A stretch of 50,352 bases of DNA from an uncultured Pelagibacteraceae bacterium (GTDB lineage: Bacteria; Pseudomonadota; Alphaproteobacteria; Pelagibacterales; Pelagibacteraceae). Below are positions 22,082-29,090 of this stretch, piece after piece (the stretch's first letter is position 1; each line of letters opens with the position of its first letter). The stretch lies in NCBI GenBank assembly GCA_902595795.1, contig CACJRK010000007.1, positions 1 to 50,352 on the forward strand, written 5' to 3'. Both the position numbers and the translations under genes were made by a program. Below the pieces are notes generated by a model, which did not search any database, was not told where the DNA came from, and saw only the letters and a list, made by a program, of their open reading frames with translations.

Positions 22082-22740
22082 AAAAATTTTTAGGGATCGT
22101 AGTTCTAGGTCTTTTATTAAATACAAAAGCATTCGGATACAAAAATATTAAAATATTAGACAAAATTGATTTAACAATTGATGCAGATATTCAAACAGTC
22201 TTAACGTCAATAAAAGATTACAATAGTAGGGCTGTTTGTGAGATTAGATTTACTAAAAAAGGAAGTTATGTACCTACCTCAGTAAGATTTTCGGTCAACG
22301 ATAATTTAAATGACGTTTATGATTTTTTTAGAAAATATAAAAAACCTATTTCAATAACTTGTAGTAAATTTAAATATAAATTTCTTACTAAAAACGATGA
22401 ATACAGCGTATTAGGTAACGATGTATTATTAAATATCTCTTTTTGTAAAAATAGAGTTACTGAAGTTAAAACTGACTATTCTTTAGGAGCTGCTGTCTTT
22501 GGAGATAATCCAAAAGTCTTGAAAAGATTGGTTTCTGAATTTAAGAATTATTCAAACAAAAGTCTAAGAAAAGAACCAAAAGATTATGGTGAAAGAAACG
22601 TATGGGTTGATATGATTTTTGAAGATGCAAAAAATGAAGTCCAATTTTCAATAATTCAGTCGATACATAATGATGGATTTATACGATATCAAGTTAGGGT
22701 AATTAATCTTAAAAAATATTCTAGATGCTATTTAAACTAA
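22078..22740 (+). CDS. Secreted protein of unknown function
   Basis: A 220-residue protein I do not recognise. The first 20 residues (MKKFLGIVVLGLLLNTKAFG) form a clear signal peptide with likely cleavage after AFG. The mature part is Lys-rich and holds four cysteines (in AVCEI, ITCSK, SFCKN and SRCYL) that could form two disulfides in the periplasm. There are no transmembrane helices after the signal. Its start overlaps the nuclease frame by 4 bp (ATGA), so the two were co-translated before the nuclease broke. It lies inside the tRNA island, and a link to defence or to host attachment is only guessed from context. Confidence 0.7.
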   Translation: MKKFLGIVVLGLLLNTKAFGYKNIKILDKIDLTIDADIQTVLTSIKDYNSRAVCEIRFTKKGSYVPTSVRFSVNDNLNDVYDFFRKYKKPISITCSKFKYKFLTKNDEYSVLGNDVLLNISFCKNRVTEVKTDYSLGAAVFGDNPKVLKRLVSEFKNYSNKSLRKEPKDYGERNVWVDMIFEDAKNEVQFSIIQSIHNDGFIRYQVRVINLKKYSRCYLN

Positions 22741-22860
22741 GATTTGTACACTCTTTTTTCTGGATTTAATTTTTTTCATTGTGTCTCAAATTGTGTAACA
22801 AAAAACTTCAAATCAAAATAAATAAAATATCTCAATGTTGATTTAAGTTACTTCAGGACT

Positions 22861-22905
22861 CTCATAATGTATTGGTCCCAGGTTCGAGTCCTGGCGGGCC
22901 CACCA
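22861..22905 (+). repeat. attR: orphan copy of the tRNA 3' half
   Basis: Exact 45-bp copy of 21024-21068, covering anticodon loop, T arm, acceptor 3' strand and CCA. No 5' half of a tRNA precedes it: the upstream bases differ from the tRNA directly before the repeat. As it should be free of selection, full identity suggests a recent insertion, or gene conversion from the tRNA. Confidence 0.9.
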
Positions 22906-22909
22906 GAGT

Positions 22910-23494
22910 TTAGTCTTTTGTAAATGCCTCAAGTGTTTTGAATAGAGCGTTTATATCACCATTATTTGAATTTAAAATTGATGTAAATTCTTCCTTTTGT
23001 GTCCTCGCTAGGCTAAGTCCCTCTATAATTAAATCTCTGATTAAAGGATCATTAGGATTTTTTGTATATACTCTCCAATCAATTTTTATCTGTGGTCTTT
23101 CAGAAGTGCTAATTAAAAAGCTTTTAACTATAGTATAATTTTCATTTAAAATTTTTTTGCCCTGAACTTCAATTTTAGGATTTGTATACTCAGACAATCT
23201 ACTAGAGAAACTTTTTAAAAAATATTTTTCGAACAAATCAAAATATTTTTCTTTTTGATTTTCATCTAAATTTTTTTTTGCCGAGCCTAGAGAGTAAAAG
23301 CCTACTCCTCTTATATCTACAGTCTCCTTAGCTATAAATTTTAATTCTCTTATTTTTTCTTCTTTAGAAATATTTTTGGATAAAATATCTGATGCTCTAT
23401 TTACTGTAGATTGAATGAATATGTCTGGTTCAATTGAATAAGCATTAATATAACTTAAATTTAAAAGTAATATAATTATAAAAATTTTTTTCAT
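22910..23494 (-). CDS. mlaC: MlaC-family periplasmic phospholipid carrier
   Basis: MlaC shuttles phospholipids between the outer-membrane MlaA complex and the inner-membrane MlaFEDB transporter. The 194-residue protein has a signal peptide (MKKIFIIILLLNLSYINAYS) and the Ttg2D/MlaC fold: RELKFIAKETVDIRGVGFYSLG, then YFDLFEKYFLKSFSSRL, and KIDWRVY with DLIIEGLSLARTQKEEF at the C-terminal lipid-binding half. It is downstream of mlaA on the same strand with a 24-bp gap. No mlaFED genes are in the window. Its 3' end abuts the right repeat of the tRNA island, so island insertion could have altered what follows its transcript. Confidence 0.9.
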   Translation of the reverse strand: MKKIFIIILLLNLSYINAYSIEPDIFIQSTVNRASDILSKNISKEEKIRELKFIAKETVDIRGVGFYSLGSAKKNLDENQKEKYFDLFEKYFLKSFSSRLSEYTNPKIEVQGKKILNENYTIVKSFLISTSERPQIKIDWRVYTKNPNDPLIRDLIIEGLSLARTQKEEFTSILNSNNGDINALFKTLEAFTKD

Positions 23495-23518
23495 GTTGAT
23501 AGCTTATTTTTTTTAAAA

Positions 23519-24322
23519 TTATTTGTTGTCTATTTCTTCCCAATCTTCTTCATCTTTATATAGTACTTCAATGCTGCCTCTTTGATTATTCTTAATTTTA
23601 TTTTCTCTATCTTGTAAATATAAACTTTTTAAAGATGCGTAAAAATCTAAAGAATTTTTTTCAATATTATCTAATGAATCAATGTTATTTGCTCTAAAAT
23701 CAATGCCACCTAAAGCCTTGGATCCTATATAAAGTCCTTCACTTAAAAACTGGTTATTACCATGAATTGATGCATTATACCAAGGGTCTCCTCCTAATAC
23801 ATTAGTAAAAGAACCAGCAGTATCTCTAATAGTTGAAGGTCCTAAAACAGGAAGAACAAGATAACAACCCGGACCTATACCCCAGGCACCTAAGGTTTGA
23901 CCATAATCCTCTTTTTCATATTTTGGAAATCCCATTTTGTTGGCAACGTCAATAGTTCCTAGAAGTCCAACTGTTGTATTTACAGCTAATCTTGCAGTGT
24001 TTATTATTGCTGATTTTAAATCTCCTTGCAAAACGTTGTTAGGAATCGTTACTAGATTAGATAAATTTGTAACTGCGTTTTTAGTACCTCTTTGAATTCC
24101 ACTTGGTAAATTCTTATACCCTTTTGCAATTGGTTTAATGACGACTTTATCTAGACCTTGATTAAATTTGAATGTTGCCCTATTTAATTTTTCAAAACAA
24201 TCCTTTATTTTTTCTGGTTTATCTTTTTTTAATTTTAATTCACCATCAGATCCAGCATTTGCATTAAAAGCAAATAAAAAAATAGAAATAATAGTAATTG
24301 TCAATTTTCTCAACATAACCAA
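23519..24322 (-). CDS. mlaA: MlaA/VacJ-family outer-membrane phospholipid protein
   Basis: MlaA removes phospholipids from the outer leaflet of the outer membrane and hands them to MlaC. The 267-residue protein has a signal peptide of about 23 residues, then the family core FEKLNRATFKFNQGLDKVVIKPIAKGY and the central GWG-like GAWGIGPGCYLVLPVLGPSTIRDTAG, which is the VacJ hallmark. Unlike Escherichia coli MlaA there is no lipobox cysteine at the cleavage site (ANAGSDG), so it may not be a lipoprotein. The Pro of the usual D-P-x-E motif is Cys42 here. Start may be at 24322 or at the second ATG, 24316. It is the first gene of the mlaA-mlaC pair. Confidence 0.92.
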   Translation of the reverse strand: MVMLRKLTITIISIFLFAFNANAGSDGELKLKKDKPEKIKDCFEKLNRATFKFNQGLDKVVIKPIAKGYKNLPSGIQRGTKNAVTNLSNLVTIPNNVLQGDLKSAIINTARLAVNTTVGLLGTIDVANKMGFPKYEKEDYGQTLGAWGIGPGCYLVLPVLGPSTIRDTAGSFTNVLGGDPWYNASIHGNNQFLSEGLYIGSKALGGIDFRANNIDSLDNIEKNSLDFYASLKSLYLQDRENKIKNNQRGSIEVLYKDEEDWEEIDNK

Positions 24323-24419
24323 ATTTATATTATATAATTATCGTTTATAAAATAACATTTAATTTTAAAAAATGTCTATAAAGTGTTTATAAATGGCCTA
24401 AATTAATACTAAATTTTAT

Positions 24420-25156
24420 ATGTATACAACTCTTAATTATTCACCAAATTTTGAAATAAAAAAAAGAAAAATAAACCAAATTAAATTCATTATTTTTCAT
24501 TACACTGGAATGAAAAAAGAATCTGATGCAATAAACAGACTTATTGATCCACTTTCTAAGGTTAGTAGTCATTATTTAATTAAAAATAATGGTGAAATAA
24601 TCAAATTAGTCCCAGATTTATATATAGCCTGGCATGCTGGTCAATCTTTATGGAAGAATTTTAAATATTTAAATAAGAATTCAATAGGAATTGAAATCTG
24701 TAATCCAGGTCATGATATTAGGTATAAAAAATTTTCAAAAAAACAAATACAATCAATTTTAAAATTAAGTAAATTTTTAATTAAAAAATATAAAATTGAT
24801 AAAAAAATATTTTAGGTCATTCAGATATTGCTCCAAATAGAAAAAAAGATCCTGGCGAAAAATTTCCATGGCAATATTTGGCGAAATTTGGAATTGGTAA
24901 GTGGCATTCAATATCAAATAAGTTTCTTAAAAAAAAAAGGATGAAAAAAATTGAAATTTCAGATGAAAAAAAATTTTATAATAATTTATCAAAAATTGGA
25001 TATTCATTAAAGATTCCGAAAAAAATAAAAAAAGATAAATTCTATTATCTTTTAATTTGTGCATTTCAAAGCAGGTTTAGGCAAGAATTGGTTGATGGCA
25101 AAATTGATAAAGAATGTTTTCTTATCAGTCAAAATTTGGCTAAAAAATTGAATTAA
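24420..25156 (+). pseudogene. N-acetylmuramoyl-L-alanine amidase (AmpD/AmiD type), frameshifted
   Basis: An amidase_2 domain enzyme that would cleave the lactyl-peptide bond of murein fragments in cell wall recycling. The first frame (24420-24815) holds the zinc ligand in IIFHYTGM, SSHYLI, the AWHAG loop and NSIGIEICNPG. It stops 8 nt after a seven-A run at 24801-24807. One extra A would let it run on into NILGHSDIAPNRKKDPGEKFPW, with the remaining zinc ligand His and the catalytic Lys/Asp region, up to the stop at 25154-25156. The joined protein would be about 245 residues with a C-terminal helical segment. The break could be real decay, a sequencing error, or slippage on the A-run. Confidence 0.82.
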
Positions 25157-25195
25157 TAATTCTTGAAGTTTTTAAGTTTAGTAATATGTTGTTTA

Positions 25196-25552
25196 TGCCA
25201 GATAAATGACTTATCGCTTTAAACTTTTTTAAAGAGGAAAGTCCGGGCTCTACAAGGATGCAGTGCCAGGTAATACCTGGCGGGGGAAACCCTAGGGATA
25301 GTGCCACAGAAAATAAACCGCCATAACATGGCAAGGGTGAAAAGGTGTGGTAAGAGCACACCGGTTCTATTGGCAACAATGAACGCTGGAAAACCCCACT
25401 GGGAGCAAGACTAAGTAGAGATGACATTGTTGAAAAACTAAAAGCCATCCTTGGCTAGTCATCAGGGTTAGTTGCTTGAGCTTAAGAGTGATCTTAAGCC
25501 TAGACAAATGATAAGTTTAAATGACAGAACCCGGCTTATAGTTTGTCTGGCA
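25196..25552 (+). ncRNA. rnpB: RNase P RNA (bacterial type A)
   Basis: The RNA subunit of RNase P, about 357 nt, which trims tRNA 5' leaders. P1 is seen as TGCCAGA at the 5' end pairing with TCTGGCA at the 3' end. The conserved P4 strand GAGGAAAGTCCGGGCTC, ACAGAAA, AAGGGTGAAAAGGTG, GAGCACACCGG, and the 3' universal GACAGAACCCGGCTTATAG are all in order. Ends are set by P1 pairing and may be off by a few bases. No convincing promoter was seen. A 7-bp inverted repeat at 25577-25597 lies downstream but lacks a T tract. Confidence 0.96.
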
Positions 25553-25576
25553 CTTAACAATTAAAAAAACAAATAT

Positions 25577-25597
25577 AACAATAATCCAAATATTGTT
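25577..25597 (+). other. Short inverted repeat after rnpB
   Basis: AACAATA at 25577-25583 and TATTGTT at 25591-25597 pair perfectly around a 7-nt loop, 25 nt after the RNase P RNA 3' end. It might mark transcript ending or 3' trimming, but there is no T tract after it, so it is not a classic terminator. The rest of the 25553-25740 spacer holds nothing that I can identify. Confidence 0.3.
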
Positions 25598-25740
25598 AGA
25601 GCTGAAAGATTAAATTTTAATTGAGCGTTACTAAGCAACCTATTACTTTGAAAATAAAATCATAAAGAATTCATAAATTCCCAATAATAATATCAAATTT
25701 AGCTCAATAAAATGACTTAAATTAAGCGTGGAATCAACAT

Positions 25741-25769
25741 TTGACTATTATTTTAAATACCCATATATT
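25741..25769 (+). promoter_or_regulatory. Promoter of the dcw cluster (mraZ promoter)
   Basis: TTGACT at 25741-25746 and TATATT at 25764-25769 are separated by exactly 17 bp and match sigma-70 boxes closely. Transcription would start near 25776, giving a leader of about 36 nt before the mraZ ATG at 25812. It is the strongest promoter-like sequence that I found in the window and the obvious source of the mraZ-ftsZ transcript. Confidence 0.75.
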
Positions 25770-25783
25770 CCCATGTATTCCCA
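25760..25783 (+). promoter_or_regulatory. MraZ operator: three CCCA boxes with 10-bp period
   Basis: CCCA occurs at 25760, 25770 and 25780. On the other strand this is TGGG repeated with a 10-bp period, which is the documented MraZ target (TGGGN boxes with 5-nt spacers) upstream of mraZ in Escherichia coli and other bacteria. The first box abuts the -10 hexamer and the others cover the start site, so MraZ bound here should block its own transcript and that of ftsZ behind it. A lone CCCA at 25680 has no partner. Confidence 0.82.
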
Positions 25784-25811
25784 ATTATGGAATTTATAGA
25801 TTTTAAAATAT

Positions 25812-26258
25812 ATGTTTTTATCAACTTACGAGAACAAATTAGACAAAAAAGGGAGAGTGTCTGTGCCCTCTAGTTTCAGGTCACATTTGTCAAATTTAGG
25901 TTACAATGGCGTTATTTGCTATCCATCATTTAATAACTCTTCAATAGAAGCTTGTTCTCAAGATAGAATTGAAAAAATTTCTTCAGCAATAGACTCTTTA
26001 AATCCTTTTGAAGAAAAAAGAGATTACTTCGCAACATCAATATTAGCCGAAAGTATAAATTTACAATTCGATAGTGAAGGAAGAATTTCATTAACATCAA
26101 AACTATTAAAACATGCAAAAATAAAAAATAGCATGTTGTTTGTTGGTCAAGGCCAAACATTTCAAATATGGGAGCCAACAGCATTTCAAAAATTTAAGGT
26201 AACAGCGAGAAAAAAAGCAAATATTAATCGAGGTAATCTTAAATGGGAGCTTCAATAA
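25812..26258 (+). CDS. mraZ: Transcriptional regulator MraZ
   Basis: MraZ is the first gene of most dcw clusters and a repressor of its own operon. The 148-residue protein has the two tandem SpoVT/AbrB-like MraZ domains: LDKKGRVSVPSSFR in the first and FDSEGRISLTSKLL in the second, each with the conserved D/S-x2-G-R core that reads TGGG boxes. Three such boxes overlap the upstream promoter. Translation starts at 25812, which gives MFLSTYENKLD, the usual family N-terminus. ftsZ follows after 22 bp. Confidence 0.95.
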   Translation: MFLSTYENKLDKKGRVSVPSSFRSHLSNLGYNGVICYPSFNNSSIEACSQDRIEKISSAIDSLNPFEEKRDYFATSILAESINLQFDSEGRISLTSKLLKHAKIKNSMLFVGQGQTFQIWEPTAFQKFKVTARKKANINRGNLKWELQ

Positions 26259-26280
26259 AACAAACAATAGGGGATAAAAG

Positions 26281-27759
26281 ATGACAATTAACTTTAAAGC
26301 ACCAGAGATAAAAGAGCTTCAGCCACGACTACTAGTTTTAGGAGTTGGTGGAGCTGGAGGTAATGCAATTAATGAAATGATTGAAAATAATATGCAAGGA
26401 GTAGAGTTTATTGCTGTAAATACAGATGCTCAAGATTTGAAGCTTAGTAAAGCAAAAACAAGAATTCAAATTGGATTAAATTTAACCAAAGGATTAGGGG
26501 CTGGTGCAAAACTAGATATCGGACAAGCAGCAGCAGATGAGTCTTTAAATGAAATTGTAAACACACTTCAAGGTGCAAATATGGTTTTTATTGCAGCGGG
26601 TATGGGCGGTGGAACAGGCACAGGTGCTGCTCATGTCATCGCAAGAGCCGCTAAAGAATTAAATATCTTAACTGTAGGTGTTGTGACTCTTCCATTTTTA
26701 TATGAAGGCCCCTCAAGAATGCGAAGAGCGCAACAAGGTTTAGAAGAACTAAGAAAACATGTTGATACAATAATTGTTATTCCAAATCAAAACTTGTTTA
26801 AAATAGCCAATGAACAAACGACATTTGAAGAGTCTTTTAACCTTTCAAATAATGTTTTGAGACATGGTGTTCAAAGTGTTACAGATTTAATGGTAAGACC
26901 TGGAATAATCAATTTAGATTTTGCCGATGTTGAAACAGTAATGGCATCAATGGGTAAAGCCATGATGGGAACCGGAGAAGCTGAAGGCGAAGGTCGTGCA
27001 ATGCAAGCTGCGGAGATGGCAATTAGCAATCCTTTAATTGATGATTACACTTTAAAAGGTGCAAAAGGATTATTAGTTAATATTACCGGAGGAAAAGATC
27101 TTAAACTTTTTGAGGTAGATGAAGTAGTCAATAAAATCAGATCTGAAGTAGATGCAGAGGCAGAGGTAATAATTGGAGCTATAACTGATTCAGAGCTTGA
27201 TGGAATAATTAGAGTTTCAATTGTTGCAACTTCTCTTGATGGTCAACAGCCTGAGTCAAAATCAGTAGTAAATATGGTTCATAGAATACATAATCGTAAT
27301 CCTGGTTATTCTGATTTTTCAAATATTGGATCTTCTCAATCTTTTAATATTTCAAACACAACATCATCAAACCCAATAACACATGGTGCTAATGCTTTGA
27401 AACTTGAAAATGAGATTGTTCAAGAACAACAATCTGAAAGTTCTCACAATCAAATGATGAATGAAGAAGTTGTCCAAAATACTAGTATGGAAAGTGAAAG
27501 TATAGTTGAGGATAATTCAGTTAATGAAATGGAAAAATCTTTTGCACAGGAGGCCATGGAATCAGGATATGAAGAAATTCAAGAAACCAATATTGAGAAA
27601 GAAACTTCTAATGATCTGAAAGAATTTGGAGTTGATTCTGGTGCACCAGATTTATTTAGTTCAGAAACTGATAATTCAAGTCCTGAAGATTTATTATCAT
27701 CAGAAGAAGAAGAGGACGATCTTGAGATACCAGCATTCTTAAGAAGACAAAAAAATTAA
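26281..27759 (+). CDS. ftsZ: Cell division protein FtsZ
   Basis: The tubulin-like GTPase that forms the division ring. [13 protein letters not shown] and the tubulin signature GGGTGTG (about residues 109-115) bind [14 protein letters not shown] supplies the T7-type catalytic loop region. After residue 320 comes a Glu/Ser/Asn-rich unstructured linker of about 150 residues, then the conserved C-terminal peptide [11 protein letters not shown], which normally binds FtsA, ZipA or other tethers. Total length is 492. A strong ribosome site (GGGGA) precedes the ATG. Its position right behind mraZ, not after ftsA, is unusual. Confidence 0.97.
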   Translation: MTINFKAPEIKELQPRLLVLGVGGAGGNAINEMIENNMQGVEFIAVNTDAQDLKLSKAKTRIQIGLNLTKGLGAGAKLDIGQAAADESLNEIVNTLQGANMVFIAAGMGGGTGTGAAHVIARAAKELNILTVGVVTLPFLYEGPSRMRRAQQGLEELRKHVDTIIVIPNQNLFKIANEQTTFEESFNLSNNVLRHGVQSVTDLMVRPGIINLDFADVETVMASMGKAMMGTGEAEGEGRAMQAAEMAISNPLIDDYTLKGAKGLLVNITGGKDLKLFEVDEVVNKIRSEVDAEAEVIIGAITDSELDGIIRVSIVATSLDGQQPESKSVVNMVHRIHNRNPGYSDFSNIGSSQSFNISNTTSSNPITHGANALKLENEIVQEQQSESSHNQMMNEEVVQNTSMESESIVEDNSVNEMEKSFAQEAMESGYEEIQETNIEKETSNDLKEFGVDSGAPDLFSSETDNSSPEDLLSSEEEEDDLEIPAFLRRQKN

Positions 27760-27777
27760 TGGTCTTCCAAGAGATAA

Positions 27778-28788
27778 ATGGACGCCACCATAGTACCGAA
27801 ATTGCTAAAGCATTATCCGGTACTGCTAAACGAAATTATTAGCGTTATTTCCCCTCAACATGGTGGCACATTTATTGATTGTACCTTTGGTCAAGGTGGC
27901 TACACCAAAAAAATTTTAGATTTTAAAAACACAAATGTAATAGCTCTAGATAGGGATATTGAGAGTACAAAAACTGCTAATCAATTAAAAGAAAACTTTG
28001 AAGATAGATTTATTTTTAAAAATATTAAATTTAGTCAATTAAATAATTTAAAACTAAAAAATGAAAAAATAAAAGGAATAATTTTTGATCTTGGTTATTC
28101 CTATACTCAAATAAAAGATCCTCAAAAAGGATTATCATTCGATGCTGGTGGTAGATTAAATATGCAACTGGGATTAAATACTTATTCAGCAGAAGATGCA
28201 ATTAATAAACTTGATGAAAAAGAATTAGAAAAAATTTTTAAATTTTTTGGAGATGAAAAAGAATCAAAATATATTGCACGGAATATTATAAAAGAGAGAT
28301 CTAAAAATGAAATTGATACCAAGTCTTTAGTTGAAATTATTGACAAATCAAAAAAAAGAAAAAATTTTAAAGTTCATAATGCAACAAAGGTTTTCCAAGC
28401 TCTTAGAATATTTGTAAATAAAGAAATAAGCGAATTAATTTATGGACTCATCAATGCCACTAAAGTATTAAAAAAAGGAGGTATTTTAGGTGTAGTTACA
28501 TTTCATTCTCTAGAGGATAAAATTGTAAAATATTTTTTTAAAAGTCTTTCTGAAAACAAAAGTATATCACGATATAGCCCTGTTATAAAACAAGCAGACA
28601 CTCTATTTAATTTAACTCAAAAAAAACCTATAAAGCCTTCAAAAGAAGAAATAAATGAAAATCCACCATCCAGATCTGCTAAATTTAGATATGCAATAAA
28701 AAAAACAGATTTTTATAATTTTGATACCGATATCGAAGAGAAATTCAGAAATTATATTGAAATTGAAAACTATGGAGACAAACTGTGA
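27778..28788 (+). CDS. rsmH: 16S rRNA m4C1402 methyltransferase RsmH
   Basis: Formerly MraW, RsmH N4-methylates C1402 in the 16S rRNA decoding centre with S-adenosylmethionine. The N-terminal [10 protein letters not shown] is the family opening, followed by [12 protein letters not shown] (SAM loop), [31 protein letters not shown] and [16 protein letters not shown], all characteristic. Length 336 is slightly long. It normally follows mraZ directly; here ftsZ is between them. The stop overlaps the ftsL start (GTGA). Confidence 0.96.
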   Translation: MDATIVPKLLKHYPVLLNEIISVISPQHGGTFIDCTFGQGGYTKKILDFKNTNVIALDRDIESTKTANQLKENFEDRFIFKNIKFSQLNNLKLKNEKIKGIIFDLGYSYTQIKDPQKGLSFDAGGRLNMQLGLNTYSAEDAINKLDEKELEKIFKFFGDEKESKYIARNIIKERSKNEIDTKSLVEIIDKSKKRKNFKVHNATKVFQALRIFVNKEISELIYGLINATKVLKKGGILGVVTFHSLEDKIVKYFFKSLSENKSISRYSPVIKQADTLFNLTQKKPIKPSKEEINENPPSRSAKFRYAIKKTDFYNFDTDIEEKFRNYIEIENYGDKL

Positions 28789-29090
28789 AAAAGTTTGTTT
28801 TAGCTTTTGTGATTTTTTTTTTAGTTTTATCAACCGCTATAATTAAAAATACCACTAAACTTATTGAAGATGAAACATTTACAGTAAAAGAGAACATTAG
28901 AGTTTTAAAGTCTGATTTTGAAAATGTATCTTTGGAGTACGATTATCTCAGTTCTGCAGAAAAATTATTAGAATATCAATCCCTCTATTTTGAGGATGAG
29001 TTAATTCAAAAAAATATAACAGATATTAAAATTTACAATATTTTAGATGATACAAAAAATATTCAAGATTTTAAGATTATCAAAGAATAA
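28785..29090 (+). CDS. ftsL: Cell division protein FtsL
   Basis: A 101-residue bitopic membrane protein in the ftsL position between rsmH and ftsI. A short cytoplasmic end (MKK), one transmembrane segment ([17 protein letters not shown], residues 4-20), then a heptad-like coiled-coil stretch ([25 protein letters not shown]) fit FtsL, which joins FtsB and FtsQ in the divisome to activate FtsWI. Sequence conservation is weak in this family, so position and topology carry the call. It starts with GTG, overlapping rsmH by 4 bp. Confidence 0.85.
   Translation: MKKFVLAFVIFFLVLSTAIIKNTTKLIEDETFTVKENIRVLKSDFENVSLEYDYLSSAEKLLEYQSLYFEDELIQKNITDIKIYNILDDTKNIQDFKIIKE

Larger units (their letters stand above)
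21069..22905. mobile_element. tRNA-borne 1.84-kb island without integrase
   Basis: The segment between the CAU tRNA and its duplicated 3' half is 1837 bp per repeat unit. It carries a broken McrB-N/NucS-like nuclease gene and a secreted-protein gene with a 4-bp overlap, and no recombinase on either strand. Its right repeat ends 4 bp before the mlaC stop codon, so it fills the exact spot between the tRNA and mlaC. Bases 21069-21216 and 22741-22860 hold no gene that I can see. It may be a satellite moved by an integrase elsewhere, or the stump of a larger element. Confidence 0.8.

Noticed and set aside
21069..22860. Integrase or transposase gene in the island
   Set aside because: No frame of adequate length with tyrosine recombinase, serine recombinase or DDE motifs was seen on either strand.
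22861..22905. A second CAU tRNA gene
   Set aside because: Only the 3' half is present; the bases upstream do not form the D arm or the 5' acceptor strand, so it is an att remnant.
24801..24815. Programmed frameshift in the amidase
   Set aside because: The A-run could allow slippage, but no stimulatory structure or family precedent was seen; recorded as a frameshift instead.
25140..25448. A 102-codon open frame on the minus strand
   Set aside because: It lies across the RNase P RNA and has no protein-like family features; the RNA explains the conservation of this stretch.
25680..25783. CRISPR-like repeats (CCCA units)
   Set aside because: Units are 4 bp with 10-bp period and no spacers; they fit an MraZ operator instead.
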